Shown one piece after another: positions 41,432-50,693 of a DNA stretch of 64,000 nt (positions are counted from its first letter, which is position 1; each line of letters begins with the position of its first letter). The notes beneath the pieces were generated by a model. It did not search any database and had not been told where the DNA came from. It saw only the letters and a list, made by a program, of their open reading frames with translations. Both the position numbers and the translations under genes were made by a program. The DNA is taken from positions 62,001-126,000 of the forward strand of contig CAKSWT010000001.1 in NCBI GenBank assembly GCA_934512135.1. The letters are read 5' to 3'. The stretch comes from an uncultured Oscillospiraceae bacterium (lineage in GTDB: Bacteria; Bacillota; Clostridia; Oscillospirales; Oscillospiraceae).

Positions 41432-43138
41432 TTAACGCTGCAGGTACCGGTCCAGGGCCGCCTGCTTTACGTCAATGCACCGCTGAATGCCCATGCCCTC
41501 GATTCCCTTGACCAGCTCCTCCCAGGTCTCATCGTTGAGGGGCCTGGAGCCTGTGATAAAGGCCAGCACGCTCTCGGAGACGTTGGTGGAAATGTCGCTG
41601 TAGGTGCGGTTGAACTCCTCGCTCTCTGCAATGGTCATGGTGACGTTGGTGGGATAGTTGTAGTCCGTGTCCCCTTCACACCAGATCTCCAGCGCCGCAT
41701 TCTGAGCGTCGGTATAGGTGACCGTGGTACGGGACCAATCCAGCAGCCCCATGGCGATATTCAGCGCATAATAGTTCAGCGCCACATTTGTGCCATAGGT
41801 GGGGTTGTTGAGTACAATGTCCATGAGCTGAGGCTTGCCGTCTACATACTCAAAGCTCACACCCTCCACCCCGTAGTTTGCCAGCAGCTGGCCGTCGGCG
41901 GTGTAAAGGTAGTCCAGCCAGCGGGCGCAGAGTTCCGTGTCCTCCGCCGTGGCGGTGATACAGGTACCTGCGGATACCCCCTCCACCAGGTCGTGGGCCA
42001 GACCGAAGTGGATCTCATCCCCCTCCTGCTTCAAGGGGGTCAGGGCCGGCCATGCCTGACCGCCGGTGGCCGCGTCAGAATTGCTAAGGGTGGTCAGGAA
42101 GGTGGAGTACAAACCGGTTTCGCCGCTCATGGCCATCCCCATGCTGGTCATCATGTCGCCAGACATAAAGTCCTTATAAATCAGTCCCTCCGCATACCAC
42201 TGGGACAGCATCTCCAGGGTCTCCCGGAAGCCATCCTCGGTGACGGAGAAATGGACCTTTCCGTCCTTTTGATAGAAGGGATACAGGCCCCGAGTCTGAT
42301 CCAGGGTCCCGGCGACACCGTGTCCGGTAAACCAGAAGTTGTTGTTCTCGGTGCCGCTGGCGGAAATCAGCAGCGGAGACGTTGCGCCCTTTTCGCTTTT
42401 AAAGGCCGTCAGTGCATCATGGTATTCCTCATAAGTCCGGGGCAGGTCCATTCCCAGATCATCCAGCCAGTCCTTACGGATGGCCATGCCCAAGGACGCA
42501 GGGTACCCCTCGGCCTGGAGACCGTAAATGGCTGCAATCCGTCCGTCGTCCAGCATGGTGTCCATGGTATATTCCCGGCTGGAAGCCAGCACATTCCGAT
42601 AGGCGGGCATATTCTCCTGGATCACTTCGGTGAGGTCCTGGATAATCCCCTCCTCCAGGGCCCCGTTTAGCCCTGTGGTATACATGCCGCCCAGCCCTGT
42701 GACCATATCAGTCCAGTCGCCGCTGGCGATCATCAGATTGAAATTCTCTCCGGCGGTCTGCCGGTTGGGGCACTGCCATGCAACGGTAACTCCGGTGCGC
42801 TCCTGCATCTGCTGGAAGAACTGGCTGTCATCCGGCGTAATGTCATCCACATAGCTAAACCACCAGGAGATGGTCTCCCCATCCACCGGGAAATAGTTCA
42901 GGGTAGTGCTTTCATCGGCCTGGGGAATCTCGGTCTCTGCCGCAGAGGCCTCTGTCGGTTCCGCGGCGGAGGCCTCCGGCTGATCTGCACTCTGGGCCGG
43001 TGCCTCGGTTTGCGTGGATGCCTCCTCCGGGGTAGGTGCGCTCTGCACTGGGGCTGTGCTGTCGTTGCCACCGCCGCAACCGGCCAGGAACGTCATCAGC
43101 ATACCGGTGCAGAGCAGCCATGCTAGGAACTTCTTCAT
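41432..43138 (-). CDS. Extracellular solute-binding lipoprotein (paralogue 1, no adjacent permease)
   Basis: This 568 aa lipoprotein has signal peptide MKKFLAWLLCTGMLMTFLAG with lipobox LAGC (Cys21), a Thr/Ala/Glu-rich linker (about 25-75), then a type 2 periplasmic-binding fold of the family 1 solute-binding class. A shared C-terminal signature YGVEGVSFEYVDGKPQLMDI followed by NNP recurs in the three paralogues at 50694, 56975 and 61189. Family members deliver oligosaccharides or other solutes to LplB/YtcP-type permeases, none of which is encoded nearby. The gene is divergent from an AraC-type regulator 131 bases away. Confidence 0.88.
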   Translation of the reverse strand: MKKFLAWLLCTGMLMTFLAGCGGGNDSTAPVQSAPTPEEASTQTEAPAQSADQPEASAAEPTEASAAETEIPQADESTTLNYFPVDGETISWWFSYVDDITPDDSQFFQQMQERTGVTVAWQCPNRQTAGENFNLMIASGDWTDMVTGLGGMYTTGLNGALEEGIIQDLTEVIQENMPAYRNVLASSREYTMDTMLDDGRIAAIYGLQAEGYPASLGMAIRKDWLDDLGMDLPRTYEEYHDALTAFKSEKGATSPLLISASGTENNNFWFTGHGVAGTLDQTRGLYPFYQKDGKVHFSVTEDGFRETLEMLSQWYAEGLIYKDFMSGDMMTSMGMAMSGETGLYSTFLTTLSNSDAATGGQAWPALTPLKQEGDEIHFGLAHDLVEGVSAGTCITATAEDTELCARWLDYLYTADGQLLANYGVEGVSFEYVDGKPQLMDIVLNNPTYGTNVALNYYALNIAMGLLDWSRTTVTYTDAQNAALEIWCEGDTDYNYPTNVTMTIAESEEFNRTYSDISTNVSESVLAFITGSRPLNDETWEELVKGIEGMGIQRCIDVKQAALDRYLQR

Positions 43139-43188
43139 AACTCATACCTCTTTTCTTTTTAACCTGCCTTGCAGGTGCCGGATAAGAC

Positions 43189-43217
43189 TTGTCACGAAAA
43201 TTAACCCATGGTATAAT
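43189..43217 (+). promoter_or_regulatory. Promoter of the membrane-anchored AraC-type regulator
   Basis: TTGTCA, a 17-base spacer and a perfect TATAAT, about 50 bases before the ATG at 43270. Confidence 0.8.
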
Positions 43218-43269
43218 AGCGTTTGCGAAATATTCAACGGTAACATAAGTGGAACGGAGGGAATGAAGG

Positions 43270-44805
43270 ATGACCCAACGCAAAGGCGCCTGGAGGCGCT
43301 GGCTCCTGCCGGTAGCGGTGTTCCTGCTTACAGGCGCAGCCTGTCTCCTGGGCCGGATTCTGCCGGTCTGGAGTGCCGCCATTTTTGGTGTGGCAGCCGG
43401 AACCGGGACATTTCTGCTGTGCCGGGCCATGGAACGGCGGCAGATGGCATCGCTGCGAGCACAGGCTGCCACCGTAATCTCCGGCACAGAGGTTCACCAC
43501 ACCCCTGACATGCTGGTTGGTGAGCTGTGCGACGCCCTTCGGCTCAAGCGGTCCACCGACGCGGAAAACATCCATCGGAATCAGGAGTTCATGATCGCAC
43601 GGTTTCTGGCGGATCACTCCGTGGAAAACGACTTTCTGGATCTGCGGCAGCGGGCCAATCTTCTGCTCCACAGCGACGTATTAAAGATGTACAGCGACTG
43701 GTTCACGGTCCTCTACATCACGGTGGACAATCTGGAGGAGGCCTGCCGGGGCACTCCGCAAAATCCCGCCGGCATGGATTACATAGAAATCATGGCCCGT
43801 ATTCGCACCGTTGTGGAGGCCGGCATCAATCAACGAGACATTGGCTGCTGCACGGAGTACAATAAAGATATGATCTGCTTTATCAACCTCTCCGGCACCA
43901 CCACTTCCACGGCTCTGGGGGAACTGCAGCAGAAAAAAGCGGCCATTTTTCAAACGTGCCTGGATGCCGTGGAAACGCTCTACCACACGCTGGGCCTGAA
44001 GGTCCGCATTGCGGTGGCCGAGCCCTTTACCGACATCCGGACCCTTCGCCGGGTAGTGGACGATATGAACACCCTGCTGGACTACGGCACTCTGTCCGGC
44101 AGCGCCCTGCCTGTGGTCACCATGGATGACGTGACCTCCGAGCTGCAAACCGATGTACGGCAGGGCCTGGAGCAGCTGGATCAGCAGTTCTTTACCGCCC
44201 TGGTCAAGCGGGATCTGGAAGCCGCTGAGGCGGTTTTTGTTGAGATTCTGGACCGGGAATTTGGGGCGTCCCTGGACTCCATTCGACTGCTGCGCCAGAA
44301 GATGAGCCTGCGGCTCCAATTCGCCATGGCCATCTACGGCGTCAAGCCGGAGATGCGGGATGATCTGGAGGACACACTGGGGCGTCTGGCGTGTGCCAGC
44401 AGTCTGGAGGACATGAAAAGCACCGCTCACAGTCTGTTCACCTTGCTGGAAAGCCCTCAGGACTCCACCGCCTCCGCTGCGGGTATGGACGACGTTGTGG
44501 CCTATGTCCGCAGCCATTATGCAGACCCCAATCTCAGTCTGTACCTGCTCTCCGAGCAGTTTGGCATGAGCCAGTCCTATATTTCCCGGAGCTTCAAGGC
44601 CGCCGCCGGGGACCGGCTGGTGGACTACATCCACAAGCTGCGCATTGCCGAGGCCAAGCGGCTTTTGGCGGGAACGGAGCTTACGGTCTATGAAATCGGC
44701 GACCGGGTGGGCTATAACACCAGCTGGACCATGACACGGGCCTTCAAACGATATGAGAATATCACACCCGGCGCCTATCGGGAGCAGCATCTGGCTGCAA
44801 CCTAA
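43270..44805 (+). CDS. AraC-family regulator with an N-terminal membrane hairpin
   Basis: This 511 aa protein starts at ATG 43270 (GGAGG 9 bases upstream). Two hydrophobic segments (about residues 11-29 and 33-52) are separated by only a few residues, leaving no real extracellular sensor. A helical middle region (about 60-400) is shared loosely with the regulators at 59777 and 63148. The C-terminal ~100 residues are a double helix-turn-helix AraC domain (LLSEQFGMSQSYISRSFKAA and VYEIGDRVGYNTSWTMTRAF). It probably controls the divergent solute-binding gene, perhaps sensing the loaded lipoprotein or a membrane signal. Confidence 0.88.
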   Translation: MTQRKGAWRRWLLPVAVFLLTGAACLLGRILPVWSAAIFGVAAGTGTFLLCRAMERRQMASLRAQAATVISGTEVHHTPDMLVGELCDALRLKRSTDAENIHRNQEFMIARFLADHSVENDFLDLRQRANLLLHSDVLKMYSDWFTVLYITVDNLEEACRGTPQNPAGMDYIEIMARIRTVVEAGINQRDIGCCTEYNKDMICFINLSGTTTSTALGELQQKKAAIFQTCLDAVETLYHTLGLKVRIAVAEPFTDIRTLRRVVDDMNTLLDYGTLSGSALPVVTMDDVTSELQTDVRQGLEQLDQQFFTALVKRDLEAAEAVFVEILDREFGASLDSIRLLRQKMSLRLQFAMAIYGVKPEMRDDLEDTLGRLACASSLEDMKSTAHSLFTLLESPQDSTASAAGMDDVVAYVRSHYADPNLSLYLLSEQFGMSQSYISRSFKAAAGDRLVDYIHKLRIAEAKRLLAGTELTVYEIGDRVGYNTSWTMTRAFKRYENITPGAYREQHLAAT

Positions 44806-44815
44806 AGCGCCGCCA

Positions 44816-44848
44816 TTCCGGGGCAGAGAAAATCTGCCCCGGAACTCT
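44816..44848. terminator. Bidirectional terminator between regulator and NTF2-like gene
   Basis: Arms TTCCGGGGCAGA and TCTGCCCCGGAA around 5 bases, with CTCTTTT on the plus strand. The two converging genes end on either side. Confidence 0.8.
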
Positions 44849-44849
44849 T

Positions 44850-45581
44850 TTACTTTTTAGGGTTGAGCTCCTTAAAGAAGCTCTCGCCCACATCGGCAAA
44901 GGTCTTGTAGGCCTTGGGAGGATCGGGCTGATCGGCGGGATAGGACATCCCCTTGCGGAAGCCGAAGGGTACCTCAGAGGGAAGCCGATCGCATTTCATG
45001 GTGGAGTCGATGTAATCATCCATACGGAAGGGTACTGCCTTGCCCCAGTCCTCTCCCACAGGGCCCTTGAACAGCGGGTACACCCGCATATGCCAGATCT
45101 TCCACACCCCGTCTTCCTTGATAAAGTCTACACCGTATTTGCTAAACTGCCAAGAGGCCTTGAACTGATCGTCATGCTCGAAGTCCGGGCCGGTGGCATG
45201 TCCGGGGGAAAGCCACGCACCCCGGGCCGTCATGGCGTCATCCGCCACCACCAGAACCGTGGTATCCAGATGGTGCATAAACAGCATGGGCTTGGCGTCC
45301 CGGCCATAGAGCCGTTCCTTGGGAATGTCCTCCCGGCTGCCGTGGTCCACCACATAGCACTTGTAGATGCTGTCGTAGCCATCGTAGATGCCCCAGGGCA
45401 TCTCCAAGGTGCAGTCCTCCCGCTTGGCCCAAAGCTCCATATACTCCCGATGACGGCTGGCGCTGTGGTAGTAGGAATAGGTGCTCATAATGTTGTGGCA
45501 GTCGCGATAGGCCCGAGCCTTCTCCGCCTCCAGCTCCAACGCTTCCAGCCGTGCATTGATCTGTTCCAGGTTCAGTTCCAT
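44850..45581 (-). CDS. NTF2/SnoaL-like domain protein (paralogue A)
   Basis: This 243 aa protein starts at ATG 45581 behind AAAGGAG. An N-terminal coiled helix (about 1-25) precedes an NTF2-like alpha+beta cone with MSTYSYYHSASRHREYMELW, a His-His pair in MLFMHHLDTTVLVVADD, and DFIKEDGVWKIWHMRVY. In this superfamily (SnoaL, scytalone dehydratase, BaiE) Tyr, Asp and His in the cavity catalyse dehydration or isomerisation. Three relatives lie at 52413, 53300 and 54070. It faces the ABC importer across a 399-base divergent region. The reaction is not known. Confidence 0.82.
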   Translation of the reverse strand: MELNLEQINARLEALELEAEKARAYRDCHNIMSTYSYYHSASRHREYMELWAKREDCTLEMPWGIYDGYDSIYKCYVVDHGSREDIPKERLYGRDAKPMLFMHHLDTTVLVVADDAMTARGAWLSPGHATGPDFEHDDQFKASWQFSKYGVDFIKEDGVWKIWHMRVYPLFKGPVGEDWGKAVPFRMDDYIDSTMKCDRLPSEVPFGFRKGMSYPADQPDPPKAYKTFADVGESFFKELNPKK

Positions 45582-45980
45582 GTTGGTTTACTCCTTTCAA
45601 ACATCAAAAATCAGACTCTCTCCGGGACAAGACGTCCTGTTGTCTTGGCTACACCTTACCACGCGCACGGCAGGTTGAAAAGCTGGAATTCTTGTTTCGA
45701 CTACGAAAAAACTGCGGCCCACATTTTTTGCGACAAATCTCACACCTCAAAAACGGTGGGTCGAGGCCGCTATGTCCCGAATTTTCAAGGGTTTCCCCAT
45801 GGTCTCCAGGCTTCGCCCCGTCATTTCTCCGAATTCTCTCCGGCGTCGGCAACGCTTCGGCAAGAATGTTACGAAAATATGAAATTACTAATTGAAAACG
45901 CCGCCAATCTGTACTATAATAACCGTAGCTTAAAAAGGGCTTTTGGCAAATTTGCCGAAAACAGATTGGAGGTATGAAAA
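45582..45980. other. Divergent control region between NTF2-like gene A and the ABC importer
   Basis: The 399 bases hold a clear plus-strand promoter at 45892-45920 and a long imperfect stem joining GCGGC-CCAC (45714-45722) to GTGGG-GCCGC (45756-45770, with a TCGAG bulge). On the minus strand this stem could lie in the leader of the NTF2-like gene. No coding frame was supported. Confidence 0.6.
45892..45920 (+). promoter_or_regulatory. Promoter of the sugar-type ABC importer operon
   Basis: TTGAAA, a 17-base spacer and a perfect TATAAT, about 60 bases before the TTG start at 45981. Confidence 0.85.
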
Positions 45981-47516
45981 TTGCCTGAAGCAAAAACCAT
46001 CATCCAGTGCCAGGGTATTACAAAAATATTTCCAGGCGTAAAGGCATTGGACGGCGTGTCCTTTGACATACGAGAGGGCGAGGTCCATGCCCTGTGCGGG
46101 GAAAACGGTGCGGGAAAATCCACCCTGATCAAGGTCCTCACCGGCGTCCATGCCCCCGATGGCGGAAAATATCTCATTGACGGCCAGGAGGTTCACCTGA
46201 AGGATACTCAGGAGGGCATTGCGCTGGGTGTGTCCTGTGTCTATCAGGAGCTATCCATTGCGCCTCAGTTGGACGTGGCAAAGAATCTGTTCATTGGGAA
46301 TCTTCCCATGAAAGGCGGTCTGGTGGACCATAAAAGCCTGTATCAGCGGACCGACGCCATTCTAAAGGAGCTGGATCTCTCCATCTCCCCTCGGGCCATC
46401 GCCGGAGACCTGTCCGTTGGTCAGCAGCAGATGATTGAGATTGGTCGGGCCCTGACCCGAAATGCCCGGGTCATTATTATGGATGAGCCCACCTCCTCCC
46501 TTTCCGAGTCGGAGACGGAGACGCTGTTTTCCGTTATCCAGAAGCTCACGGCCAAAAACATCGCCGTGGTCTACATCTCCCACAAGCTGGACGAGGTCAT
46601 GTACCTCTCGGACCGGATCACTGTTATCCGAGACGGCAAGAACATCATCAGCAAGGACAAATCCCAACTCACCCAGGAGGAACTGATTGCCAACATGATC
46701 GGTCGTCCTCTCCAGCACCTCTATCAGAAGGAGCCTGCGGAGATCACCGACGTCATGCTGGAGGTCAAAAATCTGACCCGGAAGGGCGTGTTTGAGGACA
46801 TTTCCTTTACCGTCCGCAAGGGCGAGGTGGTGGGATTCTTCGGCCTGGTGGGCGCCGGACGCAGCGAAATCATGCGCGCCATCTTCGGCGTGGACAAATA
46901 CCAGAGCGGCGAGATCCTTCTGGACGGGAAAAAACTCCGGGGCGGCGATCCCGCTGCCGCCATTGATGCAGGCATCGGCTTCTGCACAGAGGACCGAAAG
47001 AAAGAGGGTCTGGCCCTGAAGCTTTCCATTCTCCTGAACATGACGCTGGTACGGCTACCACTGCTGTCCAAGCTGGGGGTCATCAACCGAAAGGCCCAGC
47101 GGGCTGCCGCCGATGAATATATGGAGTCCATCTCCATTAAGGCCCCCTCGGTATACCAGCTGGTGGGTAATCTCTCCGGCGGCAACCAGCAGAAGGTGGT
47201 CGTGGCCAAATGGCTGATGATGCACCCCAAGGTCCTGATTGTGGACGAACCCACCCGCGGCATCGACGTGGGCTCTAAGTCTGAGATCTACGGTCTTTTG
47301 TCCAATCTTGCCAAGCAGGGTATGGCCATTATTGTGGTATCCTCGGAGATTGAAGAGATTATGGGCGTCTGCGACAGCGTTGTCACCATCTCCGAAGGGA
47401 AAAAGACTGCACAGCTCAATATCACCTCGGATCTGACCCGGGAGCAGGTGCTCTCCTGTGCGCTGGGCAGCAAGCCCGATTGGGCAGAAGGCGGAAAGGA
47501 GGCGGCAGACAGATGA
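45981..47516 (+). CDS. Sugar-type ABC importer ATPase with two nucleotide-binding domains (RbsA/MglA-like)
   Basis: This 511 aa ATPase uses TTG 45981 with GGAGG 8 bases upstream. Domain 1 has Walker A GENGAGKST at residues 40-48, signature LSVGQQQMIEIGR and Walker B VIIMDEPTSSLS. Domain 2 has the degenerate Walker A GLVGAGRSE usual in this family, signature LSGGNQQKVVVAKWL and Walker B LIVDEPTRGIDVGSK. It energises the two permeases that follow with overlapping starts. Ribose, galactose, nucleoside and autoinducer-2 importers share this architecture, so the substrate is open. Confidence 0.95.
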   Translation: MPEAKTIIQCQGITKIFPGVKALDGVSFDIREGEVHALCGENGAGKSTLIKVLTGVHAPDGGKYLIDGQEVHLKDTQEGIALGVSCVYQELSIAPQLDVAKNLFIGNLPMKGGLVDHKSLYQRTDAILKELDLSISPRAIAGDLSVGQQQMIEIGRALTRNARVIIMDEPTSSLSESETETLFSVIQKLTAKNIAVVYISHKLDEVMYLSDRITVIRDGKNIISKDKSQLTQEELIANMIGRPLQHLYQKEPAEITDVMLEVKNLTRKGVFEDISFTVRKGEVVGFFGLVGAGRSEIMRAIFGVDKYQSGEILLDGKKLRGGDPAAAIDAGIGFCTEDRKKEGLALKLSILLNMTLVRLPLLSKLGVINRKAQRAAADEYMESISIKAPSVYQLVGNLSGGNQQKVVVAKWLMMHPKVLIVDEPTRGIDVGSKSEIYGLLSNLAKQGMAIIVVSSEIEEIMGVCDSVVTISEGKKTAQLNITSDLTREQVLSCALGSKPDWAEGGKEAADR

Positions 47517-48538
47517 GTCAGTCCCCAGTAAAATCCAAGGACAGCCGCTCCCTGTGGAGCCGGTTTATGAGCCTAAACGGCGCGGCCATGTTCCTGGCCA
47601 TGGTGGTCATTATCATACTCTTTGAGATTGTCCTGACCATCACCAAGGGCAGCGGCGGCATGACCTTTATCACTCCCGCCAACTTGATGAGTATTCTCCG
47701 GCAGCAGGCCTACATTGGCATTATCGCCTTTGGCCTGACCCTGGTCATGATTACCGGCAACATTGACCTGTCCGTAGGCAGCATGCTGACCTTTATGTGC
47801 TGTGTCTGCGCCAAGATCATGATGTCCACGGACAACGGGCTGCTGGGCATCTTCGGTACCATTGCCGCCGGCGCAGCTTGCGGTCTGCTCAACGGCATTC
47901 TGGTGAGCTATGTAAAGCTCAACTCCTTTATCACCACCCTGGGCACCAGCTCCATCTTTACGGCGCTGGCCCTGCGGATCTCCTCGGGCACCATTTTGGT
48001 CATCCCGGACAACTGCGATCCGCTGTTTCAGGCAGTGGGCGTCACCTCCTTCGGTCCGGTCCACATTCTCATTGTCTGGTTTGTGGTCGTAGCCGTGATT
48101 CTGGGCCTTCTGCTCAGCCGCACCGTGTTCGGCCAGCAGCTCTATACCATCGGCTCCAACCCGGTGGCGGCCCGGTTCTCCGGCATCCGCGCCAAGCGGA
48201 ACACCACCCTCAGCTATGTGATCACCGGCCTGTGCGTCGGATTTGCCGCCGTACTGATGATGGCCAACGTAAAAAGCTCCAACCCTCAGGCCGCCAGCGG
48301 CAAGGAAATGGAGATCATTCTGGCTGTGGTGCTGGGCGGCGTCTCCGTCACCGGCGGCAAGGGCTCCGTCTGGGGCTCCATCATCGGCGTACTGTTCTAC
48401 GGTGTGCTCTCCGCCGGCTTCACCCAGCTGAATCTGTCCACCTATGTTCAGTGGGTCATCATGGGAATCATCATGGTGTCCGCCCTGTCCATTGACGTAC
48501 TGAAAGAAAGGGGGATCAAGCTGTGGAAAAAGAAGTAA
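47513..48538 (+). CDS. ABC importer permease (RbsC-like), first subunit
   Basis: This 341 aa protein starts at ATG 47513, overlapping the ATPase stop (ATGA) and preceded by AAAGGAGG. About eight to ten membrane segments are present with the BPD_transp_2 signatures LVMITGNIDLSVGSMLTFMC and ILAVVLGGVSVTGGKGSVWG. A cytoplasmic N-terminal tail of ~30 residues contains SPVKSKDSRSLWSR. It pairs with the following permease to make a heterodimeric channel. Confidence 0.93.
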   Translation: MSQSPVKSKDSRSLWSRFMSLNGAAMFLAMVVIIILFEIVLTITKGSGGMTFITPANLMSILRQQAYIGIIAFGLTLVMITGNIDLSVGSMLTFMCCVCAKIMMSTDNGLLGIFGTIAAGAACGLLNGILVSYVKLNSFITTLGTSSIFTALALRISSGTILVIPDNCDPLFQAVGVTSFGPVHILIVWFVVVAVILGLLLSRTVFGQQLYTIGSNPVAARFSGIRAKRNTTLSYVITGLCVGFAAVLMMANVKSSNPQAASGKEMEIILAVVLGGVSVTGGKGSVWGSIIGVLFYGVLSAGFTQLNLSTYVQWVIMGIIMVSALSIDVLKERGIKLWKKK

Positions 48539-49521
48539 AGCAGGGCCGCGCCCAAACGCTTCGGCTAATCAAGGACAATAACTCCGTGCTGATCCTGGCT
48601 GTGCTTCTGGCCGTGTGCTTTCTGTTTGTAGACGGCTACAAAAACGGCTTTTACAACGTCATCGTCTATTCCAGCATCTACGGCGTCATCTGCCTGGGTC
48701 TGGGACTAGTGATGATTACCGGCAATATTGATCTGTCTGTGGGATTCCAGGCCGGCCTGGCCGGCGTCACCACGGTGCTGAGCTTTAATGCCATCTACGA
48801 GGCCACCGGAGGAAACAGCGTTCTCTCCCTGGTCGTCGCCATTGTTGTGGCACTGCTCACCGGTGCCGTCACCGGTCTGCTCAACGGCTTCGTCGTAGCA
48901 AAGATCGGCGTTTCTCCGCTGATTGCCACCATCGCCACCAACTATCTGTTTAAGGGACTGGTGTTCAACTTCGCCCAAAGCTCCTTCGCTCCCTCGGATG
49001 CGGACACCGTCAAGGTCATCGCCAAAACTCAGCTGCTGGGCCAGAGATGGCTGACCCCCTCGGTGATTCTCTTTGTGGTGATTGTCCTGCTTCTGGGCCT
49101 GTGGATGTACAAGACCCGGTTTGGCAATCGACTCCATGTGGTGGGAGATAACCCTGAGGCCGCCTCCTATTCCGGCATCAGCGTATCCAAGACCGTGCTG
49201 ATTACCTACATTCTCTGCGGTGTGCTGGCGGCGGTATCCGGCTTCCTGATGGTCTCCTTTGACGGCTACACCATCTACACCCAGGGCAACTCCCTGAGCA
49301 CCTTCCCCATTTCCTGCTGCGTCATCGGCGGCATCAAAATGTCCGGCGGCAAGGGCACCGTGGTACATATTCTTCTGGGTGTCCTCATTATGCGGGCCAT
49401 TTCCACCATGATGAGCGTCATGTTCCTGAGCACCGACATGGTAAACCTGATCACCGGCATTCTGCTGGTCGCCGTTCTGGTGATCGATCGGTTCACCAGC
49501 TCCAAGTCTGTGGACGAATAA
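48523..49521 (+). CDS. ABC importer permease (RbsC-like), second subunit
   Basis: This 332 aa protein starts at GTG 48523 behind AAAGGGGG and overlaps the first permease by 16 bases. Its membrane segments and motifs (LVMITGNIDLSVGFQAGLAG; SCCVIGGIKMSGGKGTV) match the first subunit, so the two arose by duplication. The overlap implies translational coupling and equal amounts. Confidence 0.93.
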   Translation: MEKEVKQGRAQTLRLIKDNNSVLILAVLLAVCFLFVDGYKNGFYNVIVYSSIYGVICLGLGLVMITGNIDLSVGFQAGLAGVTTVLSFNAIYEATGGNSVLSLVVAIVVALLTGAVTGLLNGFVVAKIGVSPLIATIATNYLFKGLVFNFAQSSFAPSDADTVKVIAKTQLLGQRWLTPSVILFVVIVLLLGLWMYKTRFGNRLHVVGDNPEAASYSGISVSKTVLITYILCGVLAAVSGFLMVSFDGYTIYTQGNSLSTFPISCCVIGGIKMSGGKGTVVHILLGVLIMRAISTMMSVMFLSTDMVNLITGILLVAVLVIDRFTSSKSVDE

Positions 49522-49574
49522 TCCAGTTGACCACCCAATCAGGGGATCAAATATACGAAAGGATGAAATCTCAA

Positions 49575-50633
49575 ATGAAGAAACTGAAAAGAATTGCAGC
49601 CATGCTGCTGGCCCTGTCCATGCTCATGGCCATGACCGCCTGCGGATCCGGCTCTGACAAGGGCAGCTCCGCCGCCGCACCCGCCGACTCCACCCCCGTA
49701 GAGGCCGCCGGCTCCACCGCCGCCGCACCCGCCGGGGATGTGGATGTCAACTCCGCCATGAGCGGCAAGACCATCGGCTATGTGACCATCAACGGCGCTG
49801 CTCCTTGGGGCGGCCTCATCGGCACCAAGCTGGATGAGTTCGTCAAGGCCGCCGGTGGCACCTGCAAGATTCTTGACGCCCAGACCGACACCGCAAAGAT
49901 TGCGGAATACTGCCAGCAGATGATCGACGCCTCCGTGGACGCTCTGGTCATCTTCGGCGGTGACCCCTCCGCCAACTCCGACATCGCCAAGACCGCCGCT
50001 GAGGCCAACATTCCCGTGTTCATGGCTGCTCTGGACGTGTCCGAGAATGGCCGCCAGTATGTCAAAGCCTGCGTCGGCCCGGACCAGAAGGCCATGTGCG
50101 AGGAGATCGGCAAGTATGTCATCGAGCAGAACGGCAAGGACGCCGGCTGCAAGGTGGTTCAGATCTCCGGCGTTCCCTTCCTGGACGACTACATTCAGCG
50201 AGAGGCTGGCTTTGCCGAGGCCATGAAGGACACCAACTACAACATCCTTGAGGCCGACTATGCCTACTCCAGCCGTTCCGATGCCAAGACCTTTATGGAG
50301 AACCACATTCAGGCCGAGGGCGACTCCATCAACATTGTGATGGGCTATGACGATGACCTGACCATGGGTGCCGTGGCTGCCATTGACGAGGCCGGCCTCA
50401 CCGGTAAAATTAAGGTCTACTCCATCACCGGTCAGAACGACGCCATCCAGGCTGTTGCCGACGGCAAGATGGAGCTCACCGTGATGAACCGCGCCGATGC
50501 CATCTCCCAGGAGCTTGTCCAGGCCATGGCTGAGGTGTTCACCAACGGCACCACCGAGTATTATCACTACACCGACCTCACCTATATCACCAAGGACAAC
50601 GTCCAGGACTATATCGGTAAGGGCGAGTTCTAA
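49575..50633 (+). CDS. Periplasmic-binding-protein-like (RbsB-type) solute-binding lipoprotein
   Basis: This 352 aa protein starts at ATG 49575, 9 bases after AAAGGATG; ATG 49563 is possible but too close to that site. Signal peptide MKKLKRIAAMLLALSMLMAM ends in lipobox MTAC, followed by an Ala/Ser/Pro linker. The mature part is a Periplasmic_binding_4 fold (IGYVTINGAAPWGGLIGTKL; DALVIFGGDPSANSDIAKTA; VMGYDDDLTMGAVAAIDEAG). It is the receptor of the ABC importer encoded by the three preceding genes. It is unrelated to the larger orphan binding proteins around it. Confidence 0.93.
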   Translation: MKKLKRIAAMLLALSMLMAMTACGSGSDKGSSAAAPADSTPVEAAGSTAAAPAGDVDVNSAMSGKTIGYVTINGAAPWGGLIGTKLDEFVKAAGGTCKILDAQTDTAKIAEYCQQMIDASVDALVIFGGDPSANSDIAKTAAEANIPVFMAALDVSENGRQYVKACVGPDQKAMCEEIGKYVIEQNGKDAGCKVVQISGVPFLDDYIQREAGFAEAMKDTNYNILEADYAYSSRSDAKTFMENHIQAEGDSINIVMGYDDDLTMGAVAAIDEAGLTGKIKVYSITGQNDAIQAVADGKMELTVMNRADAISQELVQAMAEVFTNGTTEYYHYTDLTYITKDNVQDYIGKGEF

Positions 50634-50650
50634 GTCCCCTTTTGCACAAA

Positions 50651-50688
50651 GAGCCGGCCGAAGGAATTCCCTTCGGCCGGCTCATTTT
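50651..50688. terminator. Terminator between the importer operon and the minus-strand catabolic operon
   Basis: Arms GAGCCGGCCGAAGG and CCTTCGGCCGGCTC with a 5-base loop, followed by ATTTTG on the plus strand. It also ends the converging seven-gene minus operon. Confidence 0.88.
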
Positions 50689-50693
50689 GTCGG

